Positions 1 to 8,247 of a DNA stretch of 64,000 bases are shown here, one piece after another (positions within the stretch are counted from its first letter, which is position 1; each line of letters starts with the position of its first letter). The stretch lies in contig CAMEVC010000002.1 of the NCBI GenBank assembly GCA_945939115.1, positions 124,001 through 188,000 on the forward strand. Reading direction: 5' to 3'. The translations under genes were made by a program, and so were the position numbers. Origin of the DNA: an uncultured Eubacterium sp. (lineage in GTDB: Bacteria > Bacillota > Clostridia > Lachnospirales > Lachnospiraceae). Under the pieces are notes generated by a model. That model was given only the letters and a program-made list of their open reading frames with translations. It searched no databases and was not told the DNA's origin.

Positions 1-1683
1 TGCCTGCTTGGCATCAATAAACTTAATAAGTATCGGGAATCTGTCCTGAGCCTGACATTTCCATCCAAGTGCATCTTTGCCGATAATATTCAGATACTCA
101 TTAAAGAGCATTCCCTTGTATCTTCCTTCAGCAATACGACTCTGCCCATCAGGATGTGCTGACAGCTCCCAGCTCTCACCAATAACATCATAGTCACATT
201 TTTTCCCATATACATCACGTATCTTGGTTCCACCCCACAGATTATCCTTGAATGCAGGCTCAAGCCTTACTATCGGACTCTTATCAAGTCTTACATAATT
301 ACCCGAAACCGGTTGTCCATCCTGATTATATATCTTAACAAGATCTGTATCGGATATATTATCACCAATTCCAATTTCAATAATAACTACATTCTTATCT
401 GTTTTATTAGCTACCTTATGCTTAACTCCTACAGGGATGAACACACTTTCGTATTTGTTATAATCCAGAGTCTCATTACCCAGAGTTATTGTTGCAACAC
501 CCTCAACAATCGACCAGTGCTCTGTTCTCTTCTCATGCTGATGAAGAGTCATGGACATTCCAGGAAATACAGTAAGCTTTCTGACCTTATATCCCTGGGA
601 ATAATTCAGTATCTCCTGTGTACCCCATTCCTTATATGTAGTTCTGTTATAATCAAAAAATGCTTCATATGTATCCATATTTTCTTTCATAATCTGCTTA
701 ATGTTGTCTGCAGATTTCTTAGAAGAAACATATGTTGCATCATCTGTATTTACTACCACCAGATCTTTAACATCATTAGCTACAACCAACTGTCTTGATG
801 CACTGTTAATTACATTCACATTGTCGCAATCATATTTTATGACGCAGTCTGACTTTATATTATTACCAAACTCGTCCAGATTGCTGGCATTACCCACATC
901 CATCCAGTCAAATGCGACCTCCACCACCTTGATAGAGTTACACTTTTCCAGAAGAAGAGTCTCTATACTTCCATGTGGTATAGACTGCATAACTGATTCA
1001 GAAAATCTTACTGATCTTCGTATTGCCGGTACTTTTCTCTTTGCAGTCCTACATGCACTGTATAGCTCCGGTGCAACCTGTCTTGCTGTATTAGTCATAT
1101 CCCCAGCTCTAAAGACCAGCATTCCACTGTTCCACAGATATCCCTCATCATACCCATAGCCCATGAGACCTTCTGTTTCATACTCATCAAAATCCATCCT
1201 TGCTATGAATTTCTTTACATCTTCTTTTTCTCTTAATATATATCCATATGTAGATGACTGTGTTTCCGGCTTAACACCTAAAACAGCAAGAAATCCATCC
1301 TTAGCATATTCTTTAGCTTCAAGAATGGCCTCTTTGTATCCATCCCCATCAATGAGATTATCAGAATTTACTACCAATACTAATTCAGACGGATTGGCAA
1401 ACATAGTGCCTAACAGTACAGCCGCCGCCGTTCCCTTAGGAGTTCCCTCTAACAGTACTCTGTATCTCAGACTCTGAAATGCCTTCATCTGACCATTAAC
1501 AATATTCTTATAACTTTCATTGGTGACAATTATAAATTCTTCGCAAAAAGGCATATTTCTTACTACTGTCTCCTGTAATAAAGAACGTCCCTCCTTAATC
1601 TTCATAAACTGCTTTGGGAATTGCCTTCTGGACAGCGGCCATAAACTGTCACCGCTTCCTCCAGCTAATATTACACATTTCAT
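1..1683 (-). CDS. Mannose-1-phosphate guanylyltransferase / cupin / class I mannose-6-phosphate isomerase fusion (3' end outside window)
   Basis: Predicted to make GDP-mannose: isomerise fructose-6-P to mannose-6-P and couple mannose-1-P to GTP. 561 codons are visible and the reading frame leaves the window. Residues 1-335 are a nucleotidyltransferase domain beginning GGSGDSLWPLSRRQFPKQF. Residues about 345-450 are a cupin like the PMI half of type II enzymes (PGMSMTLHQHEKRTEHW, then GDNISDTDLVKI). From about 465 a class I ManA-type isomerase starts (EPAFKDNLWGGTKIRD, GESWELSAHPDG, FPILIKFIDAK). The start is preceded by AAGGAAGG. Oddity: the pyrophosphorylase signature GXGXR has Ser in place of Arg, so the GMP activity is doubtful. 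A separate ManC with an intact signature lies at 44315-45385. Family assignment is secure; three-way activity is inference. Confidence 0.88.
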   Translation of the reverse strand, partial: MKCVILAGGSGDSLWPLSRRQFPKQFMKIKEGRSLLQETVVRNMPFCEEFIIVTNESYKNIVNGQMKAFQSLRYRVLLEGTPKGTAAAVLLGTMFANPSELVLVVNSDNLIDGDGYKEAILEAKEYAKDGFLAVLGVKPETQSSTYGYILREKEDVKKFIARMDFDEYETEGLMGYGYDEGYLWNSGMLVFRAGDMTNTARQVAPELYSACRTAKRKVPAIRRSVRFSESVMQSIPHGSIETLLLEKCNSIKVVEVAFDWMDVGNASNLDEFGNNIKSDCVIKYDCDNVNVINSASRQLVVANDVKDLVVVNTDDATYVSSKKSADNIKQIMKENMDTYEAFFDYNRTTYKEWGTQEILNYSQGYKVRKLTVFPGMSMTLHQHEKRTEHWSIVEGVATITLGNETLDYNKYESVFIPVGVKHKVANKTDKNVVIIEIGIGDNISDTDLVKIYNQDGQPVSGNYVRLDKSPIVRLEPAFKDNLWGGTKIRDVYGKKCDYDVIGESWELSAHPDGQSRIAEGRYKGMLFNEYLNIIGKDALGWKCQAQDRFPILIKFIDAKQA

Positions 1684-1755
1684 AGCAATCCTTCCTTAAT
1701 ATCTCTTGCTCAAATCATTTCGATACATATTATCTCAATTAATTATCATTATATC

Positions 1756-3144
1756 TTATACTACTGTATTATCTGGGGAATCCTGTGTGTCGTCTTCCTC
1801 CGGTGTTGTCTCCTCCGGTGTTGTCTCTTCCGGTGTTGTCTCTTCCGGTGTTGTCTCCTCCGGTGTTGTCTCTTCCGGTGTTGTCTCTTCCGGTGTTGTC
1901 TCTTCCGGTGTTGTCTCCTCCGGCTTCGTCTCCTCCGGTGTTGTCTCTTCCGGTGTTGTCTCTTCCGGCTTTGTCTCCCCCGGTGTTGTCTCTTCTGTCT
2001 TTGTTTTCTCTGTTGTACTCTGTGTTGTGCGCTGTGTCGTACTCTCTGTATTACCCTGTGTTGTGCTCTGTGTCGTCTCAGCAACTGATGTTTTTTCTTT
2101 GCTTGTCGTTGTCTCCTTTGGTACTCTGGTTGTATATTCAATAGGAGTCCAGTCTACTGTCTTCTTAACCTTCTTCTTTCTGTTTCCTGCCATTGCAAAC
2201 ACTGATGCTGCCAGAAGAACAACAATAAGAGCCATAACTAATGATGCATAAACAACCTTTCTTCTGCTGTTTCTCGAAACATGAGGAAATATCCTTCCTA
2301 CCATTTCTGACATTCTATCCATTAAAGTGTATTTACCTGAATAGCTGTCTTCATAATCATCTCTTACATATCCTATTTCATCATATTCAAATAAAACCCC
2401 CTCATCATTTTCATCTGTTTCCTCTGAATCTGTCTTTCCAAGGGGCTTATTTTCAATGGTGTTATTATCGTCAGTCTCTCCATAGTAAAAGGATTCTTCG
2501 TCTGCTTCCTGTAAATCAAGTCCCTCATATGCATACACATCTAATTCGACTTTATCATCTTCTCCGGATATTGCACCTGCTGCGTATCCTTTAGGTTTTC
2601 TGCCAAGAATTGTCTCCTTCATCATTGCTATAATTTTCAGAATGTACTCACTGTCAAGACCTAATAACTCTTGAATTTCTTCAACTGAATGCATCTCATA
2701 GCCATAGAGTTCCATCATAATTGTCTGTACTCTCGACAATGACTTGATATTATCTGAGGCAGAATCATATGCCTTCATATTCTTAAAAATCTTAGAGCAA
2801 TCCTTAATTATATTAAATAATTCCCGGTCTTCTTTTATCTTATAAAAGTTATATTCGTAATTATCATTCACATTGATAGTAGATGAATCTATAAGGCTAA
2901 ACATAAATACAGATACCATGGTTGCTATCTGCCTCATTATATTCTTATCCACATTAATCGTATCAATCTTAGTGCAAATATCAATAATTGCCCTCGTAGA
3001 TACTTTCTTAAAGTCTTCCCCAAAAACAGGATAAACAAGGCAGTAGACATCCTTTTGAATCTCTTTGCAAAAAACCTCTTTATCTGTTTTCCCGGCTCTT
3101 AAATTATTAATAATATCTTTCATCTGCTCTTGACTATTACTCAT
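1756..3144 (-). CDS. Single-pass membrane protein with Thr/Pro/Glu repeat tail, function unknown
   Basis: A 462-residue protein I do not recognise. Residues 1-300 are hydrophilic and acidic, with a helical stretch (about 100-180) whose motif SVEEIQELLGLDSEYILKII resembles a helix-turn-helix in an anti-sigma or sigma-like protein, but this is weak. One membrane segment lies at about 303-322 (VVYASLVMALIVVLLAASVF). After it comes a Thr-rich stalk and then repeated TTPEE/TKPEE pentapeptides to residue about 445. An inside-N, outside-C orientation would put the acidic Thr-rich tail in the wall, where it may act as a spacer or glycosylated stalk. The start has GAGGAGATAAAAT before ATG. It is co-directional with the lysozyme genes upstream but has its own likely promoter. 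Confidence 0.75.
   Translation of the reverse strand: MSNSQEQMKDIINNLRAGKTDKEVFCKEIQKDVYCLVYPVFGEDFKKVSTRAIIDICTKIDTINVDKNIMRQIATMVSVFMFSLIDSSTINVNDNYEYNFYKIKEDRELFNIIKDCSKIFKNMKAYDSASDNIKSLSRVQTIMMELYGYEMHSVEEIQELLGLDSEYILKIIAMMKETILGRKPKGYAAGAISGEDDKVELDVYAYEGLDLQEADEESFYYGETDDNNTIENKPLGKTDSEETDENDEGVLFEYDEIGYVRDDYEDSYSGKYTLMDRMSEMVGRIFPHVSRNSRRKVVYASLVMALIVVLLAASVFAMAGNRKKKVKKTVDWTPIEYTTRVPKETTTSKEKTSVAETTQSTTQGNTESTTQRTTQSTTEKTKTEETTPGETKPEETTPEETTPEETKPEETTPEETTPEETTPEETTPEETTPEETTPEETTPEETTPEEDDTQDSPDNTVV
1796..1989 (-). repeat. Tandem 15-bp repeats encoding TTPEE
   Basis: About twelve nearly identical 15-bp units (plus-strand core GGTGTTGTCTCTTCC) encode TTPEE, with TKPEE variants. 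They differ mainly by a C/T in the Glu or Pro codons. Such near-perfect repeats can change number by slippage in steps of five residues without breaking the frame. They also create long open frames on the other frames and strand, which are artefacts. Confidence 0.9.
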
Positions 3145-3177
3145 ATTTTATCTCCTCGTGAATATACATTCCGATTG

Positions 3178-3206
3178 ATTATACCACTATATTATACAAA
3201 AGTCAC
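3178..3206 (-). promoter_or_regulatory. Probable sigma-A promoter of the TTPEE-tail gene
   Basis: On the minus strand a -35-like GTGACT (3201-3206) is followed after 17 nt by a perfect -10 TATAAT (3178-3183), about 35 nt before the ATG at 3144. The -10 is strong and the -35 matches consensus at four of six positions. Confidence 0.5.
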
Positions 3207-3229
3207 GATTTTCTTAGTTACATGGTATA

Positions 3230-5137
3230 TTAATACAATATATTATGTTTCCAGGCACTCATATCGACCTTTCCTGATATTCCATTTACATAAGAGGAGT
3301 CTGTAAACTGCCACATTGCAAACGGTCCTGTATAAGTGCATGTACTCCTGTACTGTGCAAGCCACACATTACATGAGATATTTCCTGCATTAATCCTGTT
3401 TTCCATCCAATCCTTATTAGCATACACCATAGCTGAATATCCACAACTGTTTACTGTCTGTGCAAATGCATTAATTACGGCAGTTCTCTCTGAAGTTGAA
3501 ATCTTATCTCCCCTTCCTCTTCCGCCTCCTGCGCTCTCCACATCTATAATCAGCGGAAGAGATACATTATAACCACTACAGGCAGAGACAATAAAGCTTG
3601 CTTCCTCAACAGCTTCCGATGTATTGACAGCCTGAGTGACAATATATGCTCCAACCTTAATCCCTGCGGCAGTTGCCTGACTCATATTATAATCAAACCG
3701 CTTGTCCTTCACCAGATTAGCAGTTTCATAACCACGATAACCTACTCTTATTATAGCGTAATTAATCCCTGATGCTTTGACACTGTACCAGTCAATATCT
3801 CCATTATATGTAGATACATCAATAACAAGGGAAGAGCCCTGCGATCCATCAGCATTAAAATAATACTGTGCTCCGTCAATCTTCTTCCATCCTGTAACTG
3901 CCTGGGAATTCTCAAAATAATAATTCTTACCGTTAACATTCTGCCATCCGTCAGCATATACAGTCTCAATCTGTGCTTCTATCTCTATTAGAAAATATTT
4001 TTGTTTTGTATTGTCTGCTTCGCTTTCTTTATCGGATACAGTTGATGATTCTGATGCTTTGTCTGCTTCGCCAGAGTCTTTTGTTGCATCTGATGTAGAG
4101 TTAACTGTCCCAGAACCTACAGAGCTTTCTGACTGTGACTGCGACTGTCCTGTTTCGCTCTCATCCTTTACAAGAAACTTTGTCACAACATTTTCACTTC
4201 CACCAGTCACATCGACAGTCCCCGTCTCATATATATAACCCTTATACTGCTGACCATCTATTATAAGTGACTCTGCTTTATAACTGCCGATTTCTGTTTT
4301 TGAAATCAAAATGCTTTTTCTGCTCTTGAGAGTATATAGAATGCTGCCCCCTGATTTCTTAACAGAGGTAACACCAACACTTCCCGTAACCGCATTATCA
4401 ACATAAGTAACCGGCTTAACATTCTCGCCTGTGCTTTCTGTTCCCCTGTTTTTAGAAGGGTCCTCCTTCTGGGTTGCCGCTGTGTCCACAACGACTTTTT
4501 CCATAATATTCTCTATAATCTGAAATGTTTCTACTGTCGTCTCCGCCGCTTCAGGCATTGTATATCCCTCTTCCGCCTGAACTACAAGTGTATATGTTCC
4601 TGTCTCAAGATCACACATTTCCACTGTACCATCCCTGTCATCATCAGGATATTGTGCAGCCTCCACACCATCTATCTGCCGGCCTACACTTGTTTCTTTA
4701 AGCATATCAATCTGAACCGCATTCTCCTCCTTGCTGCCCTTTAATAGATTGAATACAAGCTCGTGTCCTGTGAGAACTTCTCCGTCTTCCCCGTAAACCT
4801 TTGCAGTTATATTATTCTCGTCAGCCACCGCCTCAAGGTAAAGAGCCAGCATTGGTACCTCGCTTGTACTTTCTTCCTCCGTCTGCTCTGTAACCTCCTG
4901 AATATCAGCGGTAACCGGCTTCGTTTTATCAGGTTTCAATACATTTATAATTACTAAAACCGTTGCCATTATTACAGCCATAGCCACTGGTATTATGGAA
5001 ACCACCACATGTTTCTTAACTCTGAAGAAATCGTTTATCTTTCTTTTCAGAGCCTGAATCTGTGAAATTTCTTCTATCTCAAGTACTTCCAGTTCTTCAT
5101 CTTTTTTTATTTCAGATTCCTTATCTGTAACAATCAT
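3230..5137 (-). CDS. Membrane-anchored GH25 lysozyme with cell-wall-binding repeats
   Basis: Predicted N-acetylmuramidase acting on peptidoglycan at the cell surface, 635 residues. A charged N-terminus precedes one membrane segment at about 43-67. A long Ser/Thr/Glu-rich linker with a possible prealbumin-like or Ig-like fold (about 100-210) follows. Two choline/glucan-binding-type repeats (GWQNVNGKNYYF, GWKKIDGAQYYF) lie at about 393-434, and the GH25 domain occupies 435-635. The family's active-site features are present: IDVSTYNGDIDW at the start of the domain and the DxE pair in LIIDVE (Asp532, Glu534). It follows another GH25 gene (5199-7022) with a hairpin between them, so the two may be only partly co-transcribed. 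The likely role is wall remodelling; specificity is not visible. Confidence 0.9.
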   Translation of the reverse strand: MIVTDKESEIKKDEELEVLEIEEISQIQALKRKINDFFRVKKHVVVSIIPVAMAVIMATVLVIINVLKPDKTKPVTADIQEVTEQTEEESTSEVPMLALYLEAVADENNITAKVYGEDGEVLTGHELVFNLLKGSKEENAVQIDMLKETSVGRQIDGVEAAQYPDDDRDGTVEMCDLETGTYTLVVQAEEGYTMPEAAETTVETFQIIENIMEKVVVDTAATQKEDPSKNRGTESTGENVKPVTYVDNAVTGSVGVTSVKKSGGSILYTLKSRKSILISKTEIGSYKAESLIIDGQQYKGYIYETGTVDVTGGSENVVTKFLVKDESETGQSQSQSESSVGSGTVNSTSDATKDSGEADKASESSTVSDKESEADNTKQKYFLIEIEAQIETVYADGWQNVNGKNYYFENSQAVTGWKKIDGAQYYFNADGSQGSSLVIDVSTYNGDIDWYSVKASGINYAIIRVGYRGYETANLVKDKRFDYNMSQATAAGIKVGAYIVTQAVNTSEAVEEASFIVSACSGYNVSLPLIIDVESAGGGRGRGDKISTSERTAVINAFAQTVNSCGYSAMVYANKDWMENRINAGNISCNVWLAQYRSTCTYTGPFAMWQFTDSSYVNGISGKVDMSAWKHNILY

Positions 5138-5164
5138 TTTCCTCTGCCCTCTGTAATTTCAATA

Positions 5165-5191
5165 ACGGCGCCCACTTCATGTAAGCGCCGT
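5165..5191 (-). terminator. GC-rich hairpin between the two lysozyme genes
   Basis: Arms ACGGCGC (5165-5171) and GCGCCGT (5185-5191) form a 7-bp stem with a 13-nt loop just after the stop of the upstream GH25 gene. On the minus strand it is followed by TATTG rather than a long T-run, so it may be a weak terminator or a processing hairpin. Confidence 0.5.
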
Positions 5192-5198
5192 CAAATAA

Positions 5199-7022
5199 CT
5201 AATCAATCCCTGTTGTCGTTTCGCTTACTGTCCCAGCCTGCGTTTTAGTTTCCTTTTCAGTCTGTGTCTCAGATTCAGTCCGCGTCTCTTCCTGCTTGTT
5301 TCCTTTAACTGCTACTTTCTTTACAACAGTTCCCTCTTTAGGTACATTAAATGTATACTCTATACTATAGCTATAAATATCGAAATCAAATGTTTCTTTT
5401 CTGGCCTCTTCTTCTGTTAATTCCACGGATTCTCCTGTACTATTATCAGTCTTCCTGACAACAAATCCCTCCAGTGCTGCTGTTTCACCAAAGTTATTCT
5501 TACAGGTAATTCCATCTGTAAAGCTGAATCCCTTAGGAAGTTTATTACCTGCAAGTACAATATCCTTACCTGAAAACTCTTCAGTTACAACAATTATCTG
5601 AAGTTGGGCCGTATTATATATCCAGCCTGACTTAGGGTCTTTAAAGCTGTATCTGACTGTGTACTTTCCCTCTGTAGACAATGCATCTTTCTCACTGTAT
5701 TCCTTACCCGCAGCATCGAAAAATGTATATTCCACATCCATGTCGTATCCGATGGAATTAGTTCCCTTAACACCATCAAGAAGATTAAGCTCCTCACTTA
5801 GCTTCCCGGCGCCTGTCCCGTAATATCTCTTAAGGGACTTATTCTTAACTGTAATAACAGCTTCCTGTGTATCAATATGATAATTGGCATACCCGAAAAA
5901 TGCAATATTCATATCAACATATCCGTCAATTCCCGCAACTGAATTAGTTACGCCATACTGCCACATATCGTAATGCCATTTAAAACTTGCCAGGTCATCA
6001 CCATATGCCCATCGTGTAGAAGTGTAATGATATTCTTCCCAGCAACATGCCATCCATACCTTGTACTTAGATGAAAGCTTCTCTCCATCAAAGTTATAGT
6101 ACCATCTGTCCCTGTTAGAGTATACCATTGGATTATAACCATAGCTTGACACAACATTGCAGAAAGTCTCGCATGCCTGTGTTACTGAATCATAATCTCC
6201 ATCCAGCTCCCAGTCAAATGCTACCGGATATGTAATCTTGTAATCCTTAATCAGGTTAATGCAGAAGCTTGCTTCATCATAGGCAGTCTTGGCATCTTTC
6301 GCCCCGGAATAGAAATACACTCCAACCTGAATACCATTAGCAAGCGCACCCTGAATATTCTGTTTAAACTTCCTGTCCTCATACAGGCCGTCATCTCCGC
6401 CACCACATTTGATCATTGCAAATGAAATGCCGTCTGCAGCAACCTGTGACCAGTCGATATCTCCCTGCCACTTTGATACATCTATTCCATATACAAGCTG
6501 ACTCACTTCATATATTTCATTGGAACTGGTTGTAGTTTCGGATTCCGGTTCTTCAACTTCCTCTCTGGATGGTTCTTGGGAATTATCCTCAACTATCTCG
6601 AGGTCTTCAACATCCTTTACAGGTATTGGTGCAGAACTGTTCTCCACAGCCACCTCTATTATTTCATATAGTTCCTGGCTGCTTGTATTCTCATCTGCAA
6701 CCGCCTCCTGTATTATCTGGGCAACCTCCTCATCAGGCTTAGCCTCTGTCTCTGATTCTGCCTCTGTCTTCGTCTCCGAAATAATCTTGTTCAATTTATC
6801 CAGATTGCTATAGGTCGATGTTTCAGTTTCCTGCTCAGTCTCATGCGCCTGTACAAGATTATTATCATTACGGTGATTAACATATTCAACACCTGTTACT
6901 ACAGCCGCTGTTCCCGTCACAGTAACCGCTCCTGCCAGTATACACATTTTCACATGAGACATAATTACCAAATTCCACATATTAGCTGATTTTCTTACCA
7001 ATCCTGCAAATAATTTCTTCAT
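5199..7022 (-). CDS. Membrane-anchored GH25 lysozyme with C-terminal Ig-like region
   Basis: A second predicted muramidase, about 607 residues. A membrane segment lies at about 24-46, then an acidic Glu/Thr linker, and the GH25 domain at about 187-390 (YGIDVSKWQGDIDW; DxE in AFDWELDGD, Asp270 and Glu272). Residues 400-590 look like one or two beta-sandwich (bacterial Ig or Rib/SdrD-like) domains with recurring YTV..F.D patterns, followed by a Thr/Glu-rich end. It lacks the wall-binding repeats of the neighbour, so substrate anchoring differs. The start is ambiguous: TTG at 7028 or ATG at 7022. I prefer ATG although the GGAG is about 11 nt away. The adjacent GT2 gene at 7046 suggests co-transcription. 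Confidence 0.9.
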   Translation of the reverse strand: MKKLFAGLVRKSANMWNLVIMSHVKMCILAGAVTVTGTAAVVTGVEYVNHRNDNNLVQAHETEQETETSTYSNLDKLNKIISETKTEAESETEAKPDEEVAQIIQEAVADENTSSQELYEIIEVAVENSSAPIPVKDVEDLEIVEDNSQEPSREEVEEPESETTTSSNEIYEVSQLVYGIDVSKWQGDIDWSQVAADGISFAMIKCGGGDDGLYEDRKFKQNIQGALANGIQVGVYFYSGAKDAKTAYDEASFCINLIKDYKITYPVAFDWELDGDYDSVTQACETFCNVVSSYGYNPMVYSNRDRWYYNFDGEKLSSKYKVWMACCWEEYHYTSTRWAYGDDLASFKWHYDMWQYGVTNSVAGIDGYVDMNIAFFGYANYHIDTQEAVITVKNKSLKRYYGTGAGKLSEELNLLDGVKGTNSIGYDMDVEYTFFDAAGKEYSEKDALSTEGKYTVRYSFKDPKSGWIYNTAQLQIIVVTEEFSGKDIVLAGNKLPKGFSFTDGITCKNNFGETAALEGFVVRKTDNSTGESVELTEEEARKETFDFDIYSYSIEYTFNVPKEGTVVKKVAVKGNKQEETRTESETQTEKETKTQAGTVSETTTGID

Positions 7023-7045
7023 CGCCAAAGTAACTCCTATATAAA

Positions 7046-7786
7046 CTAGTCATAATAGTGTTTAAAGTATACTCTCCAAAAAATCGCCCATGTGTCACAG
7101 AAAGCCTGCCAGATATCTTTCATACCGATTCTGTTTGCTCCGGATTCTCTGACATACACAACCTCTACCGGCATCTGTGCAATAGAAAAGCCTCTCCTGT
7201 GAACAGCAACAAGAAGTTCAATATCATATGCAAATCCCGACGTTCTGATAAGATGCGCTACCGGCTTTATAGCCTCCACTCTGAACACCTTAAGTCCTGT
7301 CTGTGTATCCTTGACATTGAGGTGAAACAAAATTAAAAGCATTATGTAATATCCCATACTTATAACCTTGCGCTTAAACGGATAATCAAGCTTGGAATCC
7401 TTGTGGAACTTACATCCAATAACAACATCTTTATTATCATCTATCATTTTCTTAAGATAACCCTCGAGCTGGGATGGATTAAGCTCAAGGTCAGCATCAA
7501 CAAATGCGACATATTTACCCTCAACCTGTGAAACGCCTGCAATTATTGCATTTCCCTTTCCACGGTTCTTCTCAGAGCTTACTATCCGGACTCTCTTATC
7601 TTCCCTCATAGCCCTCTGTATCTCAGCCTTAGTATTATCTTTACTTCCATCATTAACCGCTACTATTTCCAACTCTGGCACAAACTTTTCCACAATTCTT
7701 AATGTTTCCATTATACTGTTGTAAATAAGTTTCTCCTCGTTATAAGCCGGCATGACAATAGACAGCATACCATCCAAATCTAACAT
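7046..7786 (-). CDS. Family 2 glycosyltransferase, dolichol-phosphate mannosyltransferase type
   Basis: A 246-residue GT-A enzyme probably moving a sugar from a nucleotide donor to polyprenyl phosphate or a glycan acceptor. Visible motifs: IVMPAYNEE at residue 10, VNDGSKDNT (donor binding), FVDADLELNP (metal-binding DxD), and the TQTGLKVFR/GFAYDIELL region typical of DPM1/GtrB-like proteins. It has no large C-terminal membrane region, so it is the short soluble type. AGGGAGAAGGTTA precedes the ATG. It lies directly upstream of the GH25 genes and diverges from the small gene at 7916. Acceptor and sugar are unknown. Confidence 0.85.
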   Translation of the reverse strand: MLDLDGMLSIVMPAYNEEKLIYNSIMETLRIVEKFVPELEIVAVNDGSKDNTKAEIQRAMREDKRVRIVSSEKNRGKGNAIIAGVSQVEGKYVAFVDADLELNPSQLEGYLKKMIDDNKDVVIGCKFHKDSKLDYPFKRKVISMGYYIMLLILFHLNVKDTQTGLKVFRVEAIKPVAHLIRTSGFAYDIELLVAVHRRGFSIAQMPVEVVYVRESGANRIGMKDIWQAFCDTWAIFWRVYFKHYYD

Positions 7787-7915
7787 TAACCTTCTCCCTT
7801 ATGCGCTGTACACACTATTTAATATTACAATGCTATGATATCTTTTTCAAGTATATACCTGATTTTATTACAGATAATAATACAGATTTATCGCATAAAA
7901 ATGGAGGATAATGCT

Positions 7916-8173
7916 ATGAACAAGAAATCAAATGACGCAAAAGAGCATTTCATAAAACAGAATATTGTTAAAGGACCTACTATGTACGACTGGGAGATTC
8001 ATGATGACCAGGATAAGGTAATTCATGACAGCATTAATGCTATTGAACGAAACCGTGAGAATATGACAGAGGAACAGATACGCATTGCTTATACTGAATT
8101 AAAGAGCGGACTTGGCCCCACAATGTACAACCAGCTCTGTGACCGTAAAGCATCCGGAAATTTTCAAGGGTAA
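7916..8173 (+). CDS. Small hydrophilic protein with two GPTMY motifs, unknown function
   Basis: An 85-residue protein with no signal peptide or membrane segment. I chose the ATG at 7916 because GGAGG lies at the right distance; a longer frame reaching back to 7835 has no ribosome site. The motif GPTMY occurs twice (KGPTMYDWE near residue 20 and LGPTMYNQL near 70), flanking a charged helical region (VIHDSINAIERNRENMTEEQIRIAYTELKS). The symmetry suggests a duplicated short motif or a peptide that binds a repeated target. It is monocistronic on the plus strand and ends at a hairpin shared with the convergent glf gene. I do not recognise the family. Confidence 0.65.
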   Translation: MNKKSNDAKEHFIKQNIVKGPTMYDWEIHDDQDKVIHDSINAIERNRENMTEEQIRIAYTELKSGLGPTMYNQLCDRKASGNFQG

Positions 8174-8201
8174 ATATATAAAAAAGGGGGTTCTGCACAA
8201 T

Positions 8202-8237
8202 GCAGCCGTAGCTGATATTATCCGGCGCTACAGCTGC
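8202..8237. terminator. Bidirectional hairpin between convergent genes
   Basis: GCAGCCGTAGC (8202-8212) pairs with GCTACAGCTGC (8227-8237) with one internal mismatch and a 14-nt loop, between the end of the small plus-strand gene and the end of glf. No strong T-run follows on either side. Confidence 0.55.
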
Positions 8238-8247
8238 TGCGTGCCAC

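Noticed and set aside
313-1477. Plus-strand open frames over the left edge
   Set aside because: They lie opposite a minus-strand GDP-mannose enzyme with clear motifs running off the window.
1706-2251. Plus-strand and other-frame open frames across the TTPEE repeats
   Set aside because: They are low-complexity translations of the 15-bp repeats with no ribosome site; the minus-strand gene explains them.
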